From: Lactuca virosa
Lineage: Eukaryota; Streptophyta; Magnoliopsida; Asterales; Asteraceae
Assembly: GCA_928212115.1 (NCBI GenBank)
Contig: CAKMRJ010005745.1
Span: forward strand, 96,450,297-96,514,296
DNA length: 64,000 bases
Reading direction: 5' to 3'
In this document: piece after piece, positions 21,747 to 31,463 of the stretch
How the letters are laid out: every line of letters begins with the position of its first letter
Position numbering within the stretch: position 1 is the stretch's first letter
Notes under the pieces: generated by a model
What the model was told of the DNA's origin: nothing
Database searches by the model: none
Seen by the model: the letters and a program-made list of their open reading frames with translations, nothing else
Translations under genes and position numbers: made by a program

Positions 21747-21753
21747 CTTTATA
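21747..21753 (-). promoter_or_regulatory. Candidate TATA box of LTR G
   Basis: TATAAAG on the minus strand, conserved in the duplicate at 40886-40892. The TCCGGA motif cluster begins about 140 bp upstream in the element sense. Confidence 0.45.
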
Positions 21754-22348
21754 GATTTTGGATTTTATTTTATGTAATTATGTTTAAAATAATTAAATTT
21801 GGCACAAAATAGGGGTTTAAGTGGTCTAAGTTATGAAAAATACGAGTTTGAAGGAATTCCCAACGTCAAATTCTCCTAAAATGAAGAAAAGTTCCGAAAT
21901 GGACAAAATTCCGGAGCCAAATAGTGAGTTTCGGAGTCAGGCCATAAATTTCGAAGCTCTACTCAAGTTCCAGAGTGGATTCGATAGGTTCCGGAGTCAT
22001 TTATCAAAAATACGGAGTCAAAGGTAAGTTTCGAAACCGCTTACTCAATTCCGGAGTGCCTCTTCCGAAGTGCGAAGGAGTCCGGTGCGAAGCTGCTCGG
22101 TGGTTGGTCCTTCCGGCGCGAGGCGAGTTCTTCTGGGCATAATAGAATGTTCCGAAACAAGGTTGTCCGGAGCAACCCAAAGGCTTCCGGATGCGAAATG
22201 GTTCGGATGAAAGGGTATTCCGGAGTCAAGAGGCTCCTATGTGCAAAAATGCTTGGTTCCTTTAGGAGGTCCGAAGCTTCCTAAGGGTTCCGAACTAGGT
22301 TTGCTCCTTCAAGTTTTCTCCTTTCGTTTGAGTTGTTTTTCGACTAAG

Positions 22349-22510
22349 GGAGATACATGGAGAGATTTGGGAGAGATTTGAGATACTTAGAGAGATTTGG
22401 GAGAGATTTGAGATGCTTAGAGAGATTTGGGAGAGATTTGAGATGCTTAGAGAGATTTGGGAGAGATTTGAGATACATAGAGAGATTTGGGAGAGATTTG
22501 AGATATGTAG
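22349..22510. repeat. Five-copy tandem repeat in LTR G
   Basis: Unit of about 32-33 bp, GAGATACTTAGAGAGATTTG plus GGAGAGATTT, repeated five times with minor changes. Duplicate array at 41488-41645. The frames across it read as ISNLSQISL repeats, a by-product of the repeat. Confidence 0.85.
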
Positions 22511-22643
22511 AAAGATTTGCATTATAACAATACATGGCTCAATAGGAATCATAATGTAAACTTTAATGCGTTGATACAAGCCTTACAATAATTGATGCTT
22601 ACATGAGAGCAAAATTTCCTAGCTAAAAAGGCTAGTTGTGACA

Positions 22644-23961
22644 ACACCCTACAGTTCTTCACGAAAGGCCAACGCATCGATTGCACCTTCTACTGATACA
22701 ACTTTATTCCGTTGAATAACCTCATCTGTTATAATGAACAAAATAACCAACGATCGAAAATGGATGATAACCAAAACCCTAATGGTCCTGCACATACTCA
22801 ACAAAACCCACACGAGAATACTCTTCCCGAACCAAGAAGCCGATCGATTGATCACTAATTGTCCATTTAACCAATGGTAACCGACCCATGCCGCGAGCTA
22901 ACCAAGTTCTCTATATCTGATACCCAATCTTAGTGGCTCAAATGCCCTACTCTCAAGATCCTTGTAGCTTCCGAAAGGAACTACTAATCATAATGAGTTC
23001 CTTACACGTCGGCTTCCTTCCGTAAGGACAACACATGCGTCCTTGAAGACATAATAATGACAGAAACTTGTGTTGCACTCGATCTTCCCAATCCTTGAAA
23101 AATACAACAATGAAATTCTTATTCAAGATCCCTTCAATGGTAGCCTACCTTCCTTCTATCATGCAACAATAACTCTGGATTCAAAAACCTCGCACACTTG
23201 AGTCGTAGGTTCTTCATATCGTAGTACTGAAACTACAAAGTTGAACCGACCAATGGTCCCTGGCCAGAATACCTAGTTCTCCCCCACTTAAGGTTCGAAC
23301 TATCACCCAAAGGTGTTGCAACCAATCGTATCTCAAACTAACTCAACAAGAATAACCACCTCGGACCCTTGGATGATGCAACACACGCAAGACGATCTTC
23401 CAGATAAGGACCAAGTTAACCCTAAGAGGATTATGAATTTCAGATGAAGACCTCAAAAATTTCCAATCGTAACCACCTTTAACATTTAGGATTTCATGCA
23501 AATACATAAGCAAACACCGACTTACTATCCAAAACATACGCTACTAGCCTGCAATCCCAACCGCCAATCCGGTACCATACTTGTCTATATCCAAGGAAGA
23601 CAGAACCTTGATCACATTACTAAGTATATATACCATATCAATCCTTCTGTGCACTCCCACACTATCATACAGCCACCCAACACTGTAGCCACATGCCCCA
23701 CCACAGCGCCAAAAACTACATGCCTGCTCACCCCTTCTCTGAACTCGGAAAACTAAAAGGACCCAATCCTTACCATAGATAGCGACATTCCAAACAATCC
23801 ATCAACCATTCAGCTTTCAGTTACAGCCCTCAAGCCGATCCTAACAATCGTTTCCTTCTCGAGTCCTGCGGCTCAAATGCATGGCCTCGTGAAAAACCGT
23901 CGAGACCTCAAAATCAACATACTCATATAGGTTTTCACCATTCAACCCAAACACATATCGC
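22644..23961. other. Decayed interior of gypsy element I, copy 1
   Basis: 1.3 kb without any frame I can assign. It matches 41782-43099 closely. In that second copy it runs to the ATAAC target site of E. Here the last 50 bp and the start of the E LTR are deleted. Confidence 0.6.
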
Positions 23962-26236
23962 CACTTAGTCATTTTTATCACTTTTTCACCTTTTCAAGTC
24001 TAGAATCCAATTCTCTCTCAAGTATCATCCGACTTTTCTTAAAGATCTTCAAGAAAGTAAGTGTTTCTTGGCTTTGTTTAGTTGATCTCTTCCTTAATCT
24101 AGTGATCTTACATGATTTCCATCCATGAAATCATTCCATTTGTGTAGATCTTCAAGTGTTCTTCATTTCACCAAGAACACCAAGAACACACACTAGTGTT
24201 CTTGGACTTTAAACACCCTTACAAGCTTCAATATTGTAAGTACTCTTACCCTAGTGTGTAATAAGGCTTGTTACACTTGCTAATCAACTAGAAATCACAA
24301 AGAAACACAAGATCAAAGGTGTTTACGGTCAAGACATGTTCTTGGACCGTAAACCTTAATGAAAGGGCCATTGTGAGCCCCTAGTCCCTTACCAAGCCTT
24401 GGATACATATATGTGTTATTATATGTTAACTAGGATCCTTGTGTGTGCTCAAGTCTTCACTTGACACTTAGCATCCTATAGCATCTGTTCATCCAAACCA
24501 CTCACTACAGGTGAGTTCATACCCCTTAATCAACCTTTTAAATGATTTTAAATGCTTTTATGGGGGGATACAAGTTGAACTATTATAGTTATTATATCAA
24601 TCACATGTGATTAATAACTACCAAACAAGTGGATTTCTTACTTTTCAAACTGTGTTATCAAACAAGCTACTTCAAACTGTTTTTACAAACTCTGTTACAT
24701 GTCAAATACTTTTATTAAACTCTTTTACATGTCAGATACTTTTATTAAACTCCTTTACATGTCAAATACTTTTATTAAACTCTTTTAAACTTATATTTTG
24801 TTAATTGTGTATCTATATAGATATAGTTATATAAGTAGGATTGAAAGGACTTAGGACTGATAGCTCACCTTACCTCCTGTTCCTTGTTTGGTTGGGGACT
24901 TAGGGTATCGGTTGTTTGTCCGAAGGTCGTTTGAATCCTAGTTATATATTATGTATATGTATATAGATATAAAAGTTCCTTCTTTCTATTCAATACCTTT
25001 GGGTAGCAAAGGTATACAAACATGTTCATACATACAAACAACATTACTAGTAAACTATAATAGGCATTGTTTAGGAAGTTACTAATACTATTACTAGAAC
25101 AATGCAACATACAAGGAGTCAGTTCATACATACATACTAGACAGAGAGAGAACATACAATACAGCTAGTACATACTATACATGACAATACAGCTAGTACA
25201 TACTACACATTACAATACAGCTAGTACATACTATTCATTCTACAAAGGAACATACTATTATGAAAAACAGAGAGAACATACATACATACTAGACAGGGAG
25301 AGAACACACAATACAGCTAGTACAAACAATACATATACAAGGACACTACTACAGATATGTGAGCCACGTAACGGGGCATGGCGTCACCTGTCATGGCTCG
25401 TTTTCTATCCAGAATCTCCTTAAGTGGAGAGAGTTGAGTTTGTGTATATATCTATACTGGATTGACTATCCTACACCTTGCCGCTCGCTACAGTGGGACT
25501 TACAAGTCTACGGGTGCCAAACGTCATTCCTTCCGACGTCTTACATCGTCGTGTTTCTAGTCGGTAGTATGGTACAGGCCGATCACATGATACTTTAAAT
25601 AACAAATGGTTTAAGGTAGTTAGTACAGTGGTAGTTACTTAATACAACACTACAGTACTATTTTATTTCCCATTGCATTCACTTTGTGATCTTCACACAA
25701 TGAACAGTAATGTAAAAACTATATTTTTGGTTAATGATAGTCAGATTTGGGAAAATACATACTCTTACAAGAGACACACATACAAACACTTGATGCCTTG
25801 GTAGAAGGCTACTTTTAGTAGTAAAACATAGGGTTTTCTAGGAGATTCAAACATTTTACAAACATACACAAACTTTAACAAACTTACACATCACATACTT
25901 ACAAACACTTTCATACAAACACAGACACTAAAATTCTTATGATCTCACCAGCTTTAAAGCTGATACTCCCTTTCAAAATAACTTGTATTCTCAGGTCACC
26001 ATTAGACAGGTACCGACGCCAGGTTTTTGAGAAGATGGAGCTCGTTCAAGACTCATCTTTTATTTTGATTCATATTTTTGGTGTCTATTAACTTGACAGA
26101 ACACACTTGTATTAAATTATATTATTAATGCAATGGATGATGTTGTTGCTTGTTTACTACTATTCATTGTTGTGATACTGAACATGACGTCCTCCACCCC
26201 CGAACGATTCCGCCGTTCCGGTTTTGGGGTGTGACA
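23962..26236 (+). repeat. 5' LTR of gypsy element E, truncated
   Basis: Matches LTR copies at 36047-38540 and 43153-45678 but lacks the first 248 bp, including the TATA box. The break shares CACT with both parents of the deletion. It ends ...GGGGTGTGACA before the primer site. Internal repeats: a three-copy 31-bp repeat near 24690-24785 and CAGCTAGTACATACTA repeats near 25160-25235. Confidence 0.9.
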
Positions 26237-26238
26237 GA

Positions 26239-26251
26239 TTGGTATCAGAGC
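26239..26251 (+). other. Primer binding site of element E
   Basis: TTGGTATCAGAGC, two bases after the LTR end at 26236. tRNA-iMet type. The next 440 bp is leader without a gene. Confidence 0.9.
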
Positions 26252-26691
26252 ATTTTTTATAGTGAATCGAGTATTTCAACCCATAAAAGATATACGAACT
26301 ATAAACACAGCGGGATTTAAAAATACTCTGATAAAGAGTTTATACTTTTAAATAATAAAATATTTAACCAAGTATGCATACCTGCATTCATACTAAAATC
26401 AGTGTCACTAGGACAGAACAAAAGTATTACGATTGTTGGACAACACAATCAGACTTAGAGACATATGGTCAACCCTGGGAAGATATAGCCTGATCAACTA
26501 TATTATTCGAGGAGTGACTAGCATGTGCCTAAGTGTGGTTGTGAGGTTGCAACAAGTCTAAAAACTTACCAACAATACCACAACAAAAACCTTAGAACAG
26601 AACATAAACTTAAAATACTATAGGAGTATTTTGTGTTACTATAAATTACTTACGTGCTTAATTCTTATATCCCTTTTCTCGCGTAGATATA

Positions 26692-27315
26692 ATGGATGGA
26701 TTCCATCTTCCCGGAGACCCGTACTATCCCAACCACGGCAATGCAGGATGGCTGGGAGAAGAGCCAGAAGATGATCACCAAATCCCTTTGGATGATCACT
26801 ATGCTGAGGGTTTTTCTGATGGTTCTGACTCAGAGCCAGAAGTCAACAACCTACCCCCAGTAGCTCCAAACCCAAACCCTCGTCCAACATTTCAAGGACT
26901 CACACCTCTGTCGGCCACAAACTTGAACAGATGGAGTCAGGAACAGGGTCAACCCATTCCCTACAATGGAGACAGAAGCTTTTACAACCTCACCGAGGGA
27001 GGTTCAGCTGATCGTGTCCTGCCCATCATGGTCCATAGGATTTCTCGGAACGCCGAGCAAGGTCGAGCAACTATCGACCGAGTCGTGGAGATTGACGCCA
27101 ACTCTAGCGTTAACACCGTCCGCATACGTCAGCTGGAAGCTGCTCGTGAAAGGACTCAGGCCCACAATGCAGCCCTGCAAAGAGAACTTGCTGAAACCCA
27201 AGCTGAAGTCAGGGAACTTCGAGCTCAGCAAGTAAGATCCGAAAGGCGCATGAGGGACATAGAACGCCTTCTGTCAGAGTCAAGAACTCACTCTAGCAGT
27301 TCTCATCACAGATAG
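26692..27315 (+). CDS. Extra coiled-coil ORF upstream of gag in element E
   Basis: This intact 207-codon ATG frame lies between primer site and gag. The first 60 residues are acidic and Pro/Asp-rich (DGFHLPGDPYYPN, DDHYAEGFSDGSDSEPE). Residues about 135-200 form a heptad-rich, charged helix (RIRQLEAARERTQAHNAAL and following), a probable coiled coil, ending in a Ser/His tail. I do not recognise the family. It is not the canonical Gag, which starts at its own ATG at 27703. It has no stop or shift although gag-pol downstream has many. H shows no equivalent before its gag. Confidence 0.7.
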   Translation: MDGFHLPGDPYYPNHGNAGWLGEEPEDDHQIPLDDHYAEGFSDGSDSEPEVNNLPPVAPNPNPRPTFQGLTPLSATNLNRWSQEQGQPIPYNGDRSFYNLTEGGSADRVLPIMVHRISRNAEQGRATIDRVVEIDANSSVNTVRIRQLEAARERTQAHNAALQRELAETQAEVRELRAQQVRSERRMRDIERLLSESRTHSSSSHHR

Positions 27316-28075
27316 AGTCTCCTCGACTTCTCTTTTGGATATAACCTAGTTTATGTAAAAACTCTAGTCTAATTTCCTACCTTAGTTAGAACTTGGACCT
27401 GTTAGGTCTTGATTAGGTCGTAGATCTGTCAAAATTTTCCCATCTTGGTTTGATGTAAGACCTACTTCTAGGTCATTTTTCCCGAACTTATTACATCTGT
27501 AATACCAGTATTATCGACAGATATCTAATCTCATGGAAATTATTATCCAAATGCTATCATCTGTTAGTACTAGACCTACATTCAATCGTGCTATTCAATT
27601 GTGCTGTTGGACTATGGAGAGTTAGTCCATGAGGCATTCTTATCAAATTCTCCCTATTAATTCTTATCAATATCTTCATCTTTGTAAACTTATAGTTAAA
27701 AGATGCCTCCACGCCGATCAACGAGACGCGATCCTCCGATCACTGCAACACCACCTACTCCTCAAATAGATACGGCAGCTCTGAATGCTGCTGTAGCTGT
27801 GTAAGTCCCTAATCTGCTTGTGTATCAATCAGATCCGTTTGATGGTGCGGAATCCCAATCAAACGGATGATGTCATATCGAATAGAAGAGAAGGAGAAGA
27901 AGAATAATATGAATCTCAATGTATTAATGAATAGAATGATGATCCTTTACATGAGATTCACACACACTAAAACACACTTGTTCTTCTCTCTAGTTTCTCT
28001 CTCTAGAACACCTTCAAATTCACACACTTAAGATCCTCTAGTGTTCATCACTCTACTCCTCACCCCTTACACCTA

Positions 28076-28083
28076 TATTTATA
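28076..28083 (-). promoter_or_regulatory. TATA box of solo LTR K
   Basis: TATAAATA on the minus strand, 41 bp downstream of the nearest GTTTACGG palindrome in that sense. Confidence 0.7.
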
Positions 28084-28123
28084 CATAAGAAACATGGGCT
28101 TGGTGAACATGGGCCGTGAATGG

Positions 28124-28212
28124 GTTTACGGTCGTAAATGGGTTTACGGCCGTAAACACCCCTTGGGCCGTAAACAGGGTTTACGGCCGTAAACCTGTTT
28201 ACGGCCGTAAAC
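28124..28212. repeat. GTTTACGGCCGTAAAC palindromes in LTR K
   Basis: Perfect 16-bp palindromes at 28142-28157, 28179-28194 and 28197-28212, a near-copy at 28124-28139, and half-sites at about 28167 and 28221. The same palindrome stands 10 bp upstream of the TATA box in the E LTR. Confidence 0.92.
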
Positions 28213-29537
28213 ACCGAGCTGTTTACGGTCCTAGACATAAAAATACATTTTCCTAGAAAAGCAAAGTATAAACCATATTTTTGACCCAACAAGCTGCGGC
28301 TGTGGCTACAACCATGGCTCAGTATCATTCCACCAACGCCAGTGGTGCGGAAACGCCTATTCATTTTACTCATGGCGAAGCTCCTGTGCGCTTGAGAGAG
28401 TGCTCCTATAAGGACTTCACCAACTGCAAGCCGTTGTCCTTTAAAGGGACTGGCGGAGTCATTGCCCTCTCGCAATGGTTCGAAAAGACAGAGTCGATCT
28501 TCGAGATCTACTTATGCCCGGAAGGAAGCAAAGTCAAATTTGCTGCTTGCACCTTCGAGGCAAAGGCCCTGACATGGTGGAATAGCCATGTCAAGTCACT
28601 CTCCCTTATAGTGGCAAATGCTATGGGCTGGGAAGCTCTGAAAGAGCTGATGATTGAAGAGTACTGCCCGAGGGGCGAAATCCAAAAGCTGGAATAGGAA
28701 CTGTGGAGCCTAACCATGAAAGGCTCCGACATAGTCTCCTACACCGCCAGGTTCTGTGAACTGGTGGCCCTCTGTCCCAACATGGTTCATACAGAGGGAA
28801 AGAAGATAGAGAGATATATATGGGGGCTGTTGCCTCCATTTCAGGGAAATGTGTTAGCTTTAAACCCCACTACATTCGATAGTGCCAAGCGGTTGGCACA
28901 GCGGCTCATTGACCATGGGGTTCGTACCCCGGCCGCAACAACAACCCTGGCCATCTCAGAACCCACCAAAACCGCTGATTCCAAGCAGAAGTTCTGGGAC
29001 GACAAAAAGAAGAAGAAGGCTTCCAAAAAGCAGCAGGTCGTGGCAGTACATGCTGTGATAGCACCTGTCGCTGCTGCTCCGGTAAGGCAGTATGCTGGAA
29101 GTTTGCCTAAGTGCAACCAGTGCAACTTCCACCACATTGGAGCCTGTCGTGAAATGCAGTGCTCTAACTGCAGCAGGAAGGGGCACACTGCCTGCTTCTG
29201 CAAGGCTCCAACAAAACCAATCACCCAAGTCCCCGACGCTGGTGTGGGCCAAACTTGCTACGGTTGTGGTGAGGTGGGCCACTACAAGAGGAACTGCCCG
29301 AAGGCAGGGAAGGCCGGTGGAGTGGGAAGGGTTCTGGCGATAGGCCACGAGGAGGCGGTTGCCGGCCCCACAGTGGTCATTGGTACGTTTCTCCTCGATA
29401 ACTCTTATGCATGCATATTGTTTGATAGTGGAGCGGAGAGGAGTTTCGTGAACCAAAAATTTGCTCATTTACCTAAGCAAAAATCACGAGCACTTAAAGA
29501 ACCGTTCACTGTAGAAATGGCTAATGGAAATACTTAA

Positions 29538-30746
29538 AGCACTAGCAGTATATTCATAGGATGTACCCTAACGCTAGATAGCCATTCATTTTCGATCGAC
29601 CTCATGCCGGTCTCAATTAAAAGTTTCGACATCATTATCGGCATGGATTTGTTGAGTCTTCATCGTGCCGACATCATGTGTTATGAAAAGGCTGTTCGCC
29701 TTAATTTGCCGTCTGGCAAAACTCTAGTAGTTTATGGCGACAAACCCGGCACGAACCTTCGTATCATCTCGAGCATTCAAGCCCATAAATTATTGCGAAA
29801 GGAATGTCGCGCATTCCTTGCTCATGTGGTAGATGTGAGCCAAGAAACGAAAGACATTCAGAACATTCCAGTAGTACGCGACTTTCCCGACATCTTTCCG
29901 GAAGAACTCCCAGGATTACCTCCGCAACGTCAAGTCGAGTTCAGAATTGACTTAGTTCCAGGGGCTACCCCAGTAGCCAAATCGCCCTATCGTCTAGCAC
30001 CTGCAGAGATGCAAGAACTGTCCTGTCAACTTAACGAACTTCTCAGCAAGGGCTTTATAAGACCAAGCTTCTCACCCTGGGGAGCTCCAGTCTTGTCCGT
30101 CAAGAAGAAAGACGGATTGTTTCGTATGTGCATCGACTACAGGGAGCTCAACAAACTGACCGTCAAGAATCGTTACCCTCTGCCTCGTATAGACGATTTA
30201 TTTGATCAACTTCAAGGGGCGAACTTCTTTTCAAAAATCGACTTAAGATCCGGATATCACCAACTACGAGAGCTAGGGGAGGATGTCCCGAAGACAGCCT
30301 TCCGAACTCGTTATGGGCACTACGAATTCGTAGTGATGCCGTTCGGATTAACAAATGCGCCCGCAGTATTTATGGATTTAATGAATAGGGTGTGTCGTCC
30401 TTACTTGGATCATTTCGTCATTGTCTTCATCGATGACATACTTATCTACTCTCGTAGTAAGGAGGAGCATAGTCAACATCTGCGACAGGTCTTAGAAACA
30501 CTGCGTTTGGAGAAGCTCTATGCGAAGTTCTCAAAATGCGAATTTTGGATCCGAAGAGTCGAATTCTTAAAGCACGTGGTTAGCGAAGAAGGAATACACG
30601 TGGACCCTTCCAAAATCAAAGCCATTGAGAGCTGGTCAGCACCAAAGACGCCTACAGAAATTCGTCAATTTCTAGGCCTCGCTGGCTACTATCGCAGGTT
30701 CATTCAGAACTTCTCACGAATTGCAAAACCCCTCACGACTTTGACC
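29538..30746 (+). CDS. pol: Element E protease end and reverse transcriptase (fragment)
   Basis: The frame continues after the stop at 29535. Protease closes with IIIGMDLLS. The linker PVVRDFPDIFPEELPGLPP leads into RT: SPYRLAPAEM, GFIRPS.SPWGAPVL.VKKKDG, RMCIDYRELNK, RYPLPRIDDLFDQL, FSKIDLRSGYHQ, FRTRYGHYEF.VMPFGLTNAPA and the catalytic VFIDDILIYS (YIDD-type, near 30425-30455). EIRQFLGLAGYYRRFI closes RT. It ends in TAG at 30747. The active-site Asp pair is intact. This is canonical Ty3/gypsy wording. Confidence 0.92.
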
Positions 30747-30749
30747 TAG

Positions 30750-31463
30750 AAGAGCGTGGCCTTTGACTGGGAAGAGAAGCAGGAGAGAGCGTTCCAAACG
30801 CTCAAGCGAGCCTTATGCACCGCACCAATACTATCCCTCCCCGAAGGGCTAGAAGACTTCGTTGTCTATTGCGATGCGTCAAATCAAGGGCTCGGATGTG
30901 TTATGATGCAGCAAGGTAAGGTCATCGCCTACGCCTCGAGATAGCTGAAGACACATGAGGTCAACTACACCATACACGATCTTGAGCTAGGAGCAGTTGT
31001 GTTTGCTCTGAAGATTTGGAGACACTACCTGTATGGTACAAAAAGCACTATCTTTACAGACCACAAAAGCCTACAACATATCTTCGACCAGAAGGAGCTC
31101 AACATGAGACAACGACGGTGGGTCGAGCTACTTAGTGACTACGAATGCGAACTTCGTTATCATCCGGGTAAAGCCAACATAGTAGCTGACGCCCTAAGTC
31201 GGAAAGAATACTCTGGTCGTAGGGTCAAATCATTGACCATGACTATTCATTCACACTTGTCCACGCAAATTAAGGAGGCTCAGCTCGACGCTTTGAAACC
31301 TGAAAATGTGGCGGGTGAATCCCTGCGAGGGATGGATAAGAACTTGGAAGTCAAGGGTGGCGGAGCTTATTATCTCATGGATCGGATCTGGACACCGAAA
31401 CACGGTGGTTTCAGAGACTTGGTCATGACCGACGCGCACAACACTCGTTATTCCGTCCACCCA
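30750..31463 (+). pseudogene. pol: Element E RNase H and integrase zinc finger, first half
   Basis: RNase H-type segments: VVYCDASNQGLG.V (catalytic Asp context), then a TAG at 30942 in YASR*LK, then HDLELGAVVFAL.IWRHYLYG, FTDHKSL, RQRRW.ELLSDYE and YHPGKANIVADALSR (near 31160-31200). The integrase zinc finger begins ..AH.TRYSVHP and is cut by LTR L within ACCCA (31459-31463). Deletion of L would restore the frame into GSDKMYLDLK. Confidence 0.85.

Larger units (their letters stand above)
21091..22643 (-). repeat. LTR G (gypsy-type), interrupted by F
   Basis: This is a minus-strand LTR part that starts TGTCACAACTAGCC at 22643 and is cut by F at 21090/21091. It contains a five-copy 32-33 bp tandem repeat (22349-22510), a cluster of TTCCGGAG/TCCGGA motifs (21893-22290) and a TATAAAG box at 21747-21753. 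A second copy is at 40234-41781. Confidence 0.65.
27800..28291 (-). repeat. Solo LTR K (492 bp) inserted in gag of E
   Basis: TG...CA ends and a perfect 5-bp target duplication AGCTG (27795-27799, 28292-28296). Orientation minus: it starts TGTTGGGTC and has a TATAAATA box. Size and ends suggest a copia-type LTR (inference). Three perfect GTTTACGGCCGTAAAC palindromes lie upstream of its TATA. Confidence 0.92.
27703..29534 (+). pseudogene. gag: Gag of element E with start of protease, interrupted by solo LTR K
   Basis: ATG at 27703 (MPPRRSTRRDPP). Removing K and one AGCTG restores the frame (27799 to 28297). The retrotransposon gag domain covers F.G..G......W.....IFE.Y.CPE..KV..A...F...AL.WWNS to the RLA QRL region. 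A TAG follows EIQKLE at 28695. The C-terminal half has a Lys-rich stretch, a Cys/His cluster (CNQCNFHHIGAC) and two CCHC knuckles (CSNCSRKGHTACFC, CYGCGEVGHYKRNC). Protease starts at LFDSGAERSFV near 29410. The frame ends with TAA at 29535. Confidence 0.88.

Noticed and set aside
22349..22510. Regularly spaced repeats resembling a CRISPR array (also 41488-41645)
   Set aside because: Units are contiguous 32-33 bp tandem copies without unique spacers, in plant LTR sequence. It is a minisatellite.
24607..24804. Repeat-containing frame LLLNSFTCQI in the E LTR (also 36938, 44047)
   Set aside because: It derives from the 31-bp tandem repeat in the LTR and is truncated differently in each copy.
27004..27231. 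Minus frame opposite the extra ORF of E
   Set aside because: It is the complement of the coiled-coil ORF with no independent support.
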